DNA of 64,000 nt from Kudoa neothunni (Eukaryota > Cnidaria), in assembly GCA_964304625.1 (NCBI GenBank), contig OZ199838.1:12834001-12898000 (forward strand). The letters are read 5' to 3'. How positions within the stretch are numbered: the stretch's first letter is position 1; the number at the start of each line of letters is the position of its first letter. A program made the translations under genes and the position numbers. Below are positions 49,005 to 61,262 of this stretch, piece by piece. The notes below the pieces were generated by a model. The model was not told where the DNA came from. It did no database searches and saw only the letters and a list, made by a program, of their open reading frames with translations.

Positions 49005-52000
49005 TATCTTCGTTTGGCCGATCCGTGCCGTCAATTAATTTTGAAGTTACATTCACCGAGAAGATTATGATTCGCGCACTTGGTTCTATCTACCGTTCAG
49101 AATAGTGTGTGTGTGTGCATTTCGTGGATAAATTAGGGAGAATATTTGGATTGTAAAATTATGAGCTGACGCAAAATTTAATCTCTTTCTAAACCCCCAT
49201 TCCATTAAGTAAAAAACCCCGCTTATATAATTTTTGTATATTATTGTTATTTTTGGAATATACAAAAACTAATATTTGTTGGTCAGATTTTAGTTAGAAT
49301 TATGCTGTACTTAACACTGCATGGCTATAAAAGTCACAATTGAATTTAGTTTTTTTGTTAATTCTCGATGTATAATATTTTTGATTGGTAAATATGCTAT
49401 ACTTTTTTGTATACACAATCCCACTATTACGTTATTTTGGCCAACGCTTAAATGGATTTAATTAGGGCTCACTTTTGTCTACTCGAAATCGAAGGTAATT
49501 ACAAAATCCTTTTATATGAAAAGGTGATGCGTTTCTCTAGATTATGCCATGAATTTATTCATAATATTCAATCAAATCAGCTTTTACAATTGTATAGGTT
49601 TTTATCAATATAGTATCGATGGGATAACATGATTACATATAATGCGCAACCGATATCGCGCAAGGAAATTTGGTTTTTTAAATTTTATATTAGAAATTAA
49701 ATGTTTTGGGAAAAAATTGTTAATTGATAATTTTAAGAAGCCAAGGTTTCAATGGAAATACGGTTAACCCTTCCTGCCAGGGGTGGGGGTGGGTGGGATA
49801 TTTGCCATAACCCCAAAAGAAACATTTTTTGTTTTACTCAAAGCACGAGAATTTTTAGAATGCTCCTACAGACTTATAAGGTTTGCATTTAAACAAAAAA
49901 ATTATATTCGAAATTTTATAAACTAAAAATTGTACACTTATAAAAATCGAGAGATAATTATTTCTTAAATAATGTATCGCTAATTTGTATTACCATTACA
50001 TATATACTTTAACATCATTTAATAAATGAAAATTCCCATATTACTAAGGGAAAAGGCGTGCTTTCATCAAAGTAAAACTGATTGGGTATTTACGAATGTT
50101 AATTCGATAATACTTTATTAATCTAGCGGCTTGCCCACACTCCCAATTTTTATAAATTTTTTTATTTTTTGAGGTGATTTTATTTGCTTAAATTTATTAA
50201 AAAATCTTCAAAAAAATTTAGGAAGCCGTTGGAATCTTATTTAGTATACGCCCTTAATCCCCAATGCATACTGGGGATTATTGTGTTTATTACGCTGTCA
50301 TGTTTGAGATTAGACGAATAATTTTGAGTCCTCCAGATAAAAAGAGCAAATAAGATTTTTTGAAACTATTTATGAACAAAAAACGGTTAAAAACGCTAAA
50401 AGTAGGGGAACCACACATTCTTCAATTACCATAATGTTAAGCCTTTTGTTGTTGCTGTTATTATCGTCTATTTAACCCAGACTCATTTTCAAAAAGGTAT
50501 AGATTCCTTAATTTAAACCAATTTGATTTCCGCAATTCGCTACAATACTCATGTAAAAGTGGATCCAAACCAGGCAGAAGACTTGATCCAATTATAATGA
50601 TGTATTCATATGTTTCCGACCACATTTATTGATTACGTATGATTTAAATCTTTGTTTGGTTGAAAAATGAGGGAATTGGTCCGGTTGTACGCTCTTATAG
50701 CTGCACTTTACTGTATTTGCAATATTGTCGTTTTATTTATTACAAAGATCAAAAAAATTTTTCTATGTTAACTTCTATTAATATATATATATATATATAT
50801 AATATATATATGTTCTTAAGGGTTTATATTATGCAGATTTCGAAGGATTTAAAATTGACTAAGGCATATTTTTGCTGGGGTTACTGCTGGTACCACGAAT
50901 AATTGTTGCTAACTATATTATAACATACTAATAGAGTATTATTTGTATCAAATTTTGTTAATCTATCATTATGAAGGCGTTCAGAAAATCAAATTTTAGT
51001 TTTTTTTTGCTGTGTATCGAGAACGTTAGTGTAACAGACCCCCTAAATAAAATTGGAAGTATTTTGACCCCACATTTTTCTTCTGTAAAATTATTTACAA
51101 TGTAGGTTATATATCATTTTCAAAAATTTAACAAGATTCTATCGAGTAAATATTGAATAAATAACCCCAAAACAATATAAGCGACAACGATGTGCGTGCG
51201 CTCGAGATATAAGCCAGGTAACACCAAAGTTTTTGACTGGGTTTAAGGGTTGTATTTTTGATTTTCATAAGCTTCGAAGGCGGATTAAATAAATGGTGGT
51301 TTTCAAAAAAACAGCCACAAAAATGAAAAAATGGAAATATAATAAAATATAAAAAATTCAAATTAAATTTTAGTTTTAATGTGAAACAAGAAACTGATTC
51401 CAGTTCGATGAATGTTTAACCCACCTCGGAACCATATGGAAACTCATCGTGATATTTTTTTGGCGACTGATTTTTTTGGTAATCATTTAGTATGTTTCAT
51501 TTTTGAAGCATAATGGAATAACGAATGAACTGTCGTCTAATGTATAATTAAAAAAACGCAATATCGGTTACATTTTTGGCTGTAATAAAGAATTACGATT
51601 TTTTCGAGAAAAATCATGATTTTTTAATTTAATTATACCTGAGTTGTGTAGATGCTAATAAGGCGTTAATTTACCGAGTTTTATATTTTTTGTTTCCATT
51701 TTGATTAACTATAATCTGGATATACGTATAGAATGTTATAGAATACGATATATAATGTCAGCAAATATCTAAGGAACGATGAATATTGCTTTATCATTTA
51801 AAATTTCTAGTATCAAATCAATTAAACTCAACCTGATTAGAAATTACAGTTAATAAATTCAATTAAACTTAAAAACATGAATGTTATCGATTCGTATAAT
51901 TTACACTCAAAATATTGCTACATTAATTGGTTGATCTTCTCATTAATTTTCATTAAAATTAAATGAAAACATCATAAGGAATTAAATGAAAAGTTTCAAT

Positions 52001-52013
52001 CAGCGTCAATTTA
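49005..52013. other. Long intergenic tract
   Basis: AT-rich, with a (GT)n near 49107, a TTAACCCTTCCTGCCA piggyBac-like end near 49764, a palindrome TAATCCCCA/TGGGGATTA around 50256-50281 and (TA)n near 50780-50810. Frames at 50660-50902 and 51128-51361 have no domain. Confidence 0.5.
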
Positions 52014-52017
52014 TTAA

Positions 52018-52504
52018 TCCTCTAAGGATTTTGGGATAGAATTCACCCCAAACAAGTTGTAATCCAATCATATATGCTTTCATAGTTTTTTAATGCGTAT
52101 GAAATTGTCGCCATACCTATAAATTTATTTTAAATAAAATTTGTAAGTGTTTGGTTTTTAAAAAAAATAGAGGAAGTCATTAAAAATTAAACAACACCCT
52201 CCAAACATTTTGGGGTGAAATTCATCCCAGCATAATTTTTACTTAATTATTCATCCGAATAATGTGTTTATTATTAAAAATGAATTCTATATTAACTCGT
52301 TATGTCAACAAAAATAAAATAAATTAAATTAGAAATTAAGATAAAATAAAATACATAGCAATCACATTTTTTACCTTTGTGCTTTACCGAAGAATTGGTG
52401 ACTTTTGACTTATGTCGTATAATGTGTCAAATCATATAATATTTTTTGTTTAAATAAATTTAAACAAACTCTGAGGTGAATTTCACTCCAAAATCCTTGG
52501 AGAT
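52018..52504. mobile_element. MITE with palindromic termini
   Basis: Left end TCCTCTAAGGATTTTGGGAT (after TTAA at 52014-52017) and right end, reverse-complemented, TCTCCAAGGATTTTGGAGTG form an imperfect inverted repeat of about 30 bp. It includes palindromes around 52032, 52211 and 52473 of the GGGGTGAAATTCACCCC type. No coding capacity; the right TTAA is lost or the boundary is off by a few bases. Confidence 0.6.
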
Positions 52505-53268
52505 AGTTCGTTTTTTGATACCTTAGAGAGTTCAAGTAATTTACTGATTGTCTCCAAGAGAACCAATACAGTTACGTGTGTGCAAACGCATTCGATCTTT
52601 AAAGGGAAGGCACCGGGGGCCGTACTTTGAGGGACCCCTAATTATAAACATGTTTTCATCTGCGGAATACAACGATAGCTCCTAAGATTTGGATTACTCT
52701 TATACCAGTTATTCATATTGTGATGATTCTTCATCAGTCTGCTTAGTTTCATGTTGAACAGAGCGTTTAAAAAATGTGTGATAATTGTTTTACCGAAATA
52801 ATTAGTGTTTCCTATCATTTTATGTATTTCTCAACAATATAACATAACATTAAAGCCATTTAAAATATGATAAATTAAGGAAACCACAGCAACAAATCCA
52901 TAAATACAATCATTTTTCAAAGAAAGATAGCAATGTGTGTGCGTACGCACAATGAGACATTACCTTATAATTAGACGTTCATTTAAAGTTTGTTGGATTA
53001 ATTTTTCTTACATTTTGTAAGGCAACGTTAAATTTTATTTGAGAAAATTTTTTTTGAAATATAAACTTAGGGTAGAATTCTACCTCATTTTTATTTTGAG
53101 GGCGTAATTTTTTCAGCTACTTAGAATGTTGATTAAATAATTTATACATACAAAAATCATATTGTAAAAATTTGTAACAAAAAATATCTATAATTATCTT
53201 TATTTTCTTTAATTGGAAAAAATAAATTATAAAAGATGTGCGATGACATAATTTAGTCTATATCAGCG
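52505..53268. other. Tract between two repeats
   Basis: Holds a GC-rich patch near 52605-52630 (GGCACCGGGGGCCG) and a palindrome GGGTAGAATTCTACCTC (53070) followed by TTTTTATTTTGAGGGCGTAA, which resembles the right end of the MITE at 15914-16801. A degraded copy of that element may fill this tract. Confidence 0.45.
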
Positions 53269-54128
53269 CTTCCCCGATTCATTTTATTCCCCGCACCTCC
53301 TACTACATATGAGGACAATTCCACATTCCTTCCCAAAAAAGAGATTTTAAAAATGGAATTATTTGTAGGGGGGAATATTTTTACTAAAATTAAATTAAAA
53401 AGAAAACAATGTGTGAATAAAATAAATACAACTGATATAAAATGAAATATTTTCACTTTTTTTCTATTCTTGTTTAGGACAGTAATTAGGTTTACAATGA
53501 GGCTATTTATCAGTTATAGATATACGTAAATCATAATTTGCGGATGCACCAGAATATATTATATATTTAGTGAAAAATATAACATGCGAATAATGGCGTT
53601 TGCGCCATATTATGGATTTTATTAGTTATTTATAGTTGCTTATAAATTTAAAAATTAAATGAAGAAAATAAAACATATGGCCGATCCCGAATGAAAAGTT
53701 TTAATTATATATAACTTTTGAATGAAAATTTATTCTAATTTGGAAAATTAAAAATTTTGAATAATTTATCAAAAAAATAAATTACTTAATTTTAATAATT
53801 CATAATTTTCTTTGTTGGGATATTTAAGATTTTAACTAAATAATTTATTTACGAATAAAAGTTAAATAAATTATTATTTTTATCTAACATCCTAACAAAT
53901 ATAAAATAGTAGATTGAAATAAAATTAATTTTCAGTAAAATTCATCAAATGCCTATTATCAGATTTATTCCAGCTTCGATTGCGCACGAATCGCACATGA
54001 TATATTTTTGAGAGAGATTCTGAATACTTAAAATCGGTACAATATGTACGAAGCACTCACGGCTGTAAAACTTTTTCTTTTACTCAAGGTGTGAGCCTCG
54101 GACCTTCAAATCGGGAAAACTCCTGTCC
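53269..54128 (+). repeat. Dispersed repeat family, copy 2
   Basis: Begins CAGCGCTTCCCCGATTCATT and parallels 16889-17812 along its length in the same orientation. Both copies lie shortly after a TTAA-type element with the GGGGTA palindromes, so a larger block may have been duplicated. Confidence 0.65.
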
Positions 54129-54713
54129 TATATGAAACAGATTGTAGAAAATAAGACATTCGTAACAACCACCACTAACTGATTTAAACTAAAATATCGC
54201 TAAAATAAATGATTACATAGGAAAAGCGGACGAAAAAAATCGAAAATGTGTAAAAATAATCTATTGGACCATTTTGTCTAGAAATAAATGAATTATGGCC
54301 TAATTCGAAAGCTGATCTTCTTTTTATTGTTGTCGCCTCCACAAGTGAATGTGAAACTCAATTCATATTATGCAGGCTCGAACCCGATTTGAGTGAGAAT
54401 GCACTGGTTTACAATGATATTCAATCTCATCTCAAAAATATTACAATAAAATCAAATTTCAAACCAAAATCAGATAATTTCACTAATATAAGACCGTTTT
54501 CCAGAATAAAGTTAATATTTTTAAGTTTAAATATATATATTGATGTTGTTGATTAAATTAAATCATTTTTTTTAAGTAAAAATTCTTTAAAAAGTTACCT
54601 CAAGCCTCATTATTACACAGATAATAGAAAAGCAAAATGCGATATAAAATATCATCAATTTTCATTAATCCAAAAAGACCATTAAAAACAATTTTTGTCG
54701 GTTGATAGTTAAT
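54129..54713. other. 3' flank of SPCS1
   Basis: AT-rich, no further feature. Confidence 0.5.
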
Positions 54714-55099
54714 CTATTTGGCTTTTTTCGCCTTCCTCCAATGGACTGGATTTCTTTGATAAGGTGGCCACGGAATACATCCAATCTAAAATGTTAAAAT
54801 CCATTGTGTACCAATTACCAAGATAAAAACACATACAAGCACACTCAAAACCACCCCAACAACTACACATCCTATTGAATAGGATATACGCTCGTAAAAG
54901 AAACCAAGCGGATATGCTATTATCTAAGTCATCAAATATAGTAAAAACCGATTTAATAAATAATACAGTGAATAGGATGAGAATCCATTTGATGAGATTG
55001 TTTGCCTTATCTTGTCCAACAAAATCCTATTTAAAACTACTCAACAAAGCAAAAACTCAAATTATTTACCATCTCCCATTTCCAGAATTGCAATGTCAT
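54714..55099 (-). CDS. SPCS1: Signal peptidase complex subunit 1 (SPC12), 88 aa
   Basis: Small ER membrane subunit of the signal peptidase complex, which trims secretory signal sequences. Four minus-strand exons: 55070-55099, 54967-55026, 54819-54923, 54714-54785, with introns of 43, 43 and 33 nt, in phase. The protein reads MTLQFWKWEM then DFVGQDKANNLIKWILILFT (family MDYKGQKLAE..), a short loop YPLGFFYERIS, a second membrane segment CVVVGVVLSVLVCVFILIG, and the family signature CIPWPPYQRNPVHWRK (human PPWPIYRRHPLKW). A basic tail AKKAK ends it. Two N- and C-terminal-in-cytosol hairpin helices fit the family topology. The second ATG (M10) is an equally good start. It is too fragmented to appear as one open frame. 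Confidence 0.88.
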
Positions 55100-58000
55100 C
55101 GTTTATGAGATAAAATGCGCACGCCTCGGGTATATCAACCAAAGTTTATAACCTCACTCGGAAGTTTCGAAAAATTTTGTCCATAGAAAATCTTGAATAT
55201 TATTTAAAAATTAAAAATATTTACATAATATAAGTCTATCGTTTTATTCAAAACTAACATGTGGCAGAATTTTCCAAATAAGTAGAAACATTACCGAATA
55301 CGTATTCAAATGTTCGTAATAGAGAATAAAGGGCAGGGTTTTGTTTCTTATTATTTTTCTAAGGATCTAGCGTAGTTGGACAGGCTCTTATTTTTATACT
55401 TTTGTTACCATGAGGAAGTAAAAGTAAAGATAGGTGGTAATATTTTCTAATGGAATGAAAGTTATTTTGCCCAAAAACAATGCTCCAGAACTTGATTCTG
55501 TGTATTCTTGTGATATCATTGCATCCTAAATATTCAATTAAGTTAATTTCGTTTAATGAGCGATGTTTCTGTTTAACATCTTCATTTTAATTGAGTTTTC
55601 TGACAACAAATGGAATACTGGTTTAATATTAGGATCTTATACATAACTTGGTTTTTCAAAAATCAGTTATTTTATTAATTTACCTGAAATAATTAATTAA
55701 TTCACACTTTTTATTAAGTCATTAATTTATAGAATGATACCTCCTAGCTGTAGTTTTAATGTAGAATTCAGGAATTAATTTAATAAACTTTAACAAAATG
55801 TTTAGCTATGTTGAAATCATTTTATAATTTAACCTCCAAAGATCTGAGAACAGATTTATTTCCTTCGCCGCAATCAATCGATAAATATACTTCATTTCAA
55901 GAATCGTTTTTATAAATGAGTTTTATATAGCGAGGTTTCTGGGTGGTTAGAAAGAAACTAACTATGGTTTAAAAACTCACTATTATAGAGTTTTCGAATT
56001 CAAAGAAGAGGGATCGAGGCCGAACAAATTAATAATTTAGGCTACATCGTAACTGCGTCAATTTTAATTTTCGTGTGAGAATTTTCGGATCAATCATCGT
56101 TGGGCACGACCTTGTAAAATGAGCACAGTATTACTCATTCCGATAATTCTTACAATAGAAAAAGATTGTCACCAGGAAAATTTATGCTGATTCACGCAAA
56201 TAAAATTATTATTCTTCCTAAAGAATACCGCCAGCTGTATGCGGCCACCGGATGTTGGAATAACACATTACTTAAAATGCTACTATCAAAGTACTCTTTG
56301 TCGGAACATTTATAGTATATGAAGAAAGCAGCGAACCAGAATTTACATTACTAGACTATGTCAGAACCCCTGAAAAATCTTGGGATAAAGTTTCTTCCAT
56401 AATCATCATTAATTGTTTAATTAAGTCAAAAATATTTAACAAAGATATCCATGTTATTTCAAATTTTACTTAAAATCATTTAGAAAAAAACCCATTTAGA
56501 AAATATCGCACGTGACGAAGGTAGCATACACGGAATATTGTATATTTATTTTAAAATTTGGTTGAAAACGATATCTTTGAGATAATTATACTCGAACATA
56601 ACACTTCAATATGTGATTAAGAAGAATGTTTAATGTTGACCAAAAAGTGTATTTAACAATGAAGAAGAGAAAGAAGTAACTAAAGCAGTGACTATTAGTG
56701 TCATTTAGATTAAACTTAATGTGCGGAGAACAGGGTTTATAAAAAGTGATCAAGATGGTTTATTTTTGTTATATTCAATAATGGACTGAAGCTCACATTC
56801 GGGAAAAAACGTTTTACTCAAATATACATTACAAATAATTTAAAAATGTTAAAAATTAATATATATATTTCTCATCATAAATTTATTTACCTATTTCATA
56901 CTTAATTCATCTTTTGATGGAGTTTATTTACACAGTTTATCTAATACACACAATTTGTCCATCTGAATTAATACTATGAACAATAAATTTCGAGAAATCA
57001 CGTCATTTTTTGATGGAATTGTGTAAAACCGTCTATAAAAGTGGACATTAATATATTTTGCATAAAATTAATTCTTGTCAATAGAAATTAAATTTTTGGT
57101 GTTTTATCCAAAAGTATAAAAATTTTTAAAGATCCTTTGAAAACTTTGTTAAAATTGTTAGCATCATTTTAAAGGTTATCAAAAATGAGCGGGAAAAATT
57201 GTCATGTCTTAAAAGCGAATAGATCAAAATTTATTTTAAGATAGAAATATTTATTTAGAAATCCAGACGATTTCAACTAAAAATATTGATATTTTAGGTT
57301 TATTACAAGAGGTGTTAATAGTTACAGATGATTGTCAATTATCTCGCCTAGACAAATTTTTCGTGTATACATCTCAAAATATTGACGCATTATTTATTTA
57401 AATAAAACCAAAAAAGATTATTTTTTTATTAGAAACACATAAATGAATAAAATATAACTTTATCTCGCGCCGCGCGTGTGCCAATTGTGGTACTGCGAGG
57501 TTTTTCGTTGGTCCCATAAAACCTCGCTATAACCGGGTTCGACTTTAGCTCTCTTTTTTTAATTTTTTTTCATCGGAAAATAGATTCCTCTACTACATTA
57601 TTTAATTTATTTCACCAAATAAAATGCACAACAAGTTTTTTTATTGATACTTTTGTTGAAACTTTTTGTGAATAGATGATTTTTGAAGTTTATATTAAAA
57701 TAAACTAGAAACATTTTCCAATTTAATTATACAATATTTAGCTCAAAAATAGCATCCTCGAACGACGATAAAAAATAATTATCGTTCGTTAAGCCATGAG
57801 AATGAAATATTTGTGAATATTTATTTGATTAAAATTTCATATGACAGATTAAGTCAATCAGTTTAATTTTAAAATACAGATTTTAATAAAATTTTGAATA
57901 TTTAATGAAAAAATGTTAGTGTAGTCAAAAAATAAGAGTAGATTTTTCAATGGAGCTATATTTGGTATTTTATTTAATTATAGTCAACATAAAACATGAA

Positions 58001-58207
58001 ATTAGCTGTGATTCATGAGTGGAGGTGCGGGAATAAAATATGAGTAGAAATATTATTCTATTTTCTACAATGAAAGGAGTATTAACTCATTACTGTCCAA
58101 TTATTTTCTTCACGAAATTTTGAAAAATTTACTGATAATTCAATTCATCTTATTACTTTTCTCGTACGATTTAGGATTATTTCTCAAAACATTATTGATG
58201 TCTGACG
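55100..58207. other. Long intergenic tract with two Tigger-like ends
   Basis: TATAGCGAGGTTTCTGGG near 55927 and AAAACCTCGCTATAACCGG near 57515 look like outward-facing ends of two pogo/Tigger elements whose other ends were not found. A palindrome of the TGGGATA..TTCTTCCA type lies near 56381. No gene supported. Confidence 0.45.
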
Positions 58208-58439
58208 CAGGGTTGCCAGAAGATTAGCGAAAAAGTACCAAAAATTGTTGAAAAACGTACCAAAATCAAGTAAAACGTACTAACAGTTAATCTGCGCAAA
58301 AAGGGGATTATGGGGAAAAAACAAAGTTATTTTCATAAAGGTTTCTCTCTATGAACGCTTTTACTAAATTTTCAGCTGGATTCCATTTTGTACAATCCGT
58401 ATTACAAAATAAACTTTTCGAATAAATCAAGCTGTTTAA

Positions 58440-60290
58440 TGTTTGGGTCTTCAATAATGATCTATTTTTCATTTTGATTATGTTCAATTGGGAAAATATT
58501 CTTTAGGCACAAGCTGTAGAATGAGGTAATGAAATCAAGCTTATTGTGGCGGTGTTGATTAAAAAACGATTAGTCCCACGCGGAACATAGATTTTTGGGT
58601 GAACTTTAATCAAATGGTGTCTTTCTTAGCGCAACCAAGCAACACTTATCATTAGTTTTTGAGTTAATGGATATTTAGGAAAATCGCCAATTCTTTTGTT
58701 TTTTGATTCATCGTACCAAAATTTTTTGGGGTCACTTATCGAGAAGAGATTTGAGTATTCGAAAGTTAATTGTCTCCATTCAATATCTACATTGGTGTAA
58801 TCTTCATCCGATATAAGTTTGGGGAATCTTGTTGCAAGGGGATGATAGACTCAGGCTTACCTTCATTTACGTTACTTGAACTCATGGCCTCAAACATTTC
58901 AAGTTCTTTAAATGAATTATTATATAGAAATCGATAAAATATTTTATTTTTTAAGGCAATATAGAAGTTAAATGTATTTATTTTATATTAGAGATATTCT
59001 TGTGAATTTACTATGGAAGAACTCATTGTATAGATGCAAGTCACTTTGGACCCGCAACAAACACTATCTAATGGAAGATAATTTGGAGGGTTATTAATAT
59101 TCCAAATATCAACATTTTCAATTATTTCTTTTTTCATAAAAAAGCCAAAAATTACTTTTGCTTTAACACTAATTGAATTTTGTAGCTTGTGCATTCGAAA
59201 GGTTTCTGATTATAATTCAAGATTAAGTTTGTTCATTAGTGGGAGTATAAGGTTTAAGAATTCAAAATACATACGATTGGATGGTTTATTGAATTTATGA
59301 TTTATTAATTTTGCTGATCCAAAACCATTTTCTAATACTGTAGTAGCGAAAAACATTTTAAGCGCACTCCACTGATCGAGTATTCTAGCGACGGCTTGTT
59401 CAAGTGACAACCTTCCCGTCCTACAAGCGCGTAATATCTTTCTAGGACAAATATCCATTATCTCCAACATGACCAAATACTTGTCCATTGTCTTTCTAAC
59501 ATCGTCATCATAATATCGAGCTACTAAAACTAGTTGTTAAGTTGTGGATATATCATATCTGTGGTTTCATCTATTATTAATGAAAATTTGGTTGTTTGTA
59601 ATTTTGAGATTAAGTTTTTAAATAATATTTTCTAATAACATGACGAAAATCCATTTGTTATAGTTTGGGATTAAGTCCGCGCAAAAGAAAGAGAACTGGA
59701 ATAAAATAGACTAAAGGTAGTGATGGTATTCCTCCCAGCTTAGTTGTGTCTATGTATATCTCCGTGTAGCGTGGGCCTCCCCTCGGTCTGCACCGGGTCT
59801 CCCACCCGGGAACGACTTCCCTCTTTATTGTGAGGGTCGTGATTCTCGGATTATGACACCATTTTCCTTTCGATCGAGCATATTTAATATCTTTGCAAAT
59901 AGCAGAATCTTCACAAACATTGGCAACTAAACCAGGCAAATGATCCAAGAATGACAACGGCAAATTGTGTTCCGTAACGAAGGCACATAATTTCAATTCT
60001 GCTTTAGCTATTTTTCGAGCATATACAGCAGAACTGTTTAATTCTATATAACCATCTATTTTCATATTATTTGTGGATTGTCTCATATTTCTTAAATGCT
60101 TTTCAGTTGCCGCATGCCTTTCGATTTGTGAAATACTCCCCGAAATTTCACTTTTACAACTTTTACAGAACACTTTCTCCTTGATATCCTTACTCATATC
60201 AATCCACTAGATAAATCTTCGATTTTCCAACCATTCTATTCTTACCTTGCTTTCGTAACCTTTATATATTTTTTTAGTGTTACTCATATC
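58440..60290 (-). pseudogene. hAT transposase remnant
   Basis: Minus-strand pieces in order: MSNTKKIYKGYESKVRIEWL (from about 60290), a zinc-finger segment VFCKSCKSEI...IERHAATEKHLRN (60197 down), KLCAFVTEHNLPLSFLDHLP, an inserted block, LISKLQTTKFSLIIDETTD (about 59610-59560, the catalytic region start), LDQWSALKMFFATTVLENG and YFEFLNLILPLMNKLNLEL (59488-59210), KLQNSISVKAKVIFGFFMKK (59190), PKKFWYDESKNKRIGDFPKY (about 58720), and the dimerisation block ERIFSQLNIIK-like (about 58500). Stops and frame changes are frequent (for example between the start and MSKDIKEK). Confidence 0.82.
59665..59862. repeat. GC-rich insertion inside the hAT transposase
   Basis: The hAT coding sequence stops matching its family after KYARSKGK (about 59863) and resumes at LISKLQTTKF; between lies a roughly 200-bp block with a strikingly GC-rich core (59748-59826) and a hairpin CCGGGT/ACCCGG around 59790-59806. 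No coding match is recognised in either strand. It may be a SINE or a fragment of another element. Boundaries are approximate. Confidence 0.5.
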
Positions 60291-61262
60291 GTTTTCGCAG
60301 TCGCTACCGTTTTGATTAAAGGCCATAAAGAATTACTAACCCACAAAATATTACACTATGTATAAAACAATAAAAGTTACAGAAATTAATTTGACTTGTT
60401 GAATGCACAAACTTTGTAGTAAATTATTAAAACGCGCGTTATTAAGAATGAATTTGTACGTTAAAATAAGTGTTTGTGTATAAAATTGTATTCTTAACGC
60501 ATTCCAGATATTGTTTTCCTCTTTTACTTCGTTTTCGTATCATTTAAATATTTTTTGGCGTCAGTGATAGCGCCAATTTTAAAAAATATAATTTATTAAC
60601 GATTCCTCTGATTAGAAATGTATAAACTTAACATTTTACGAAATTTTTTTAGCGACAACTAAATTTTATAACACTTTCGAGTTAGATTTTTTTTCGTTAA
60701 AAAACATTTAAAAACCTAAAGTATAAAACATATGCGCAGGAAAATTAATTTTATGTGGTAAATGAGCTAATTTCCCATGTACAAGGTTAAATATACATTG
60801 GGATTACGTGGAACTGATTTGACCATGAATTCGAATGTCGTTTCATTTATAACAATAAATAGATAATATTTTAGTGGCCAGAAACTCATTTTATATATAA
60901 GTGAAGAAAAAATAAGCTTAGATTTATAAAATTTCGTCAAATGATAATATGTTGAAATTTAATTGTTTGTTTTGTTTTCTTTATGAAACAAAATATTAAA
61001 GGGATAGATTGGATATTTAAAATAACATCGAATTCAACAGCCAGACATATTTTACATATCTTCGTATAATATTATATCTATACGCTGAAATAACAATATA
61101 TAAACGTAAAAAGTATAAATTTTGAAATAAGCCATTAATGCTACTTTGCATTCATTACTAATACCTAACTGGAAACTAGATATCGTCGAGAGGATTAAAA
61201 ATCATGCCGTGAAGGTGATAAAGTACCATTTTGGTACGAAAGTACCGATTTTGGCAATCCTG

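Larger units (their letters stand above)
58208..61262 (-). mobile_element. Decayed hAT transposon, about 3.05 kb
   Basis: Ends CAGGGTTGCCAGAAGATTAG (left) and, reverse-complemented, CAGGATTGCCAAAATCGGTA (right) form an inverted repeat; repeated GTACC/GGTAC motifs lie just inside both ends (58245-58285 and 61222-61247). The flanking octamers GTCTGACG and GTGGCAGG match only half, so the duplication is eroded. The transposase lies on the minus strand. Confidence 0.82.

Noticed and set aside
55927-57535. Pair of Tigger-like ends as one element
   Set aside because: Their orientation points outward, so they cannot bound a single element between them.
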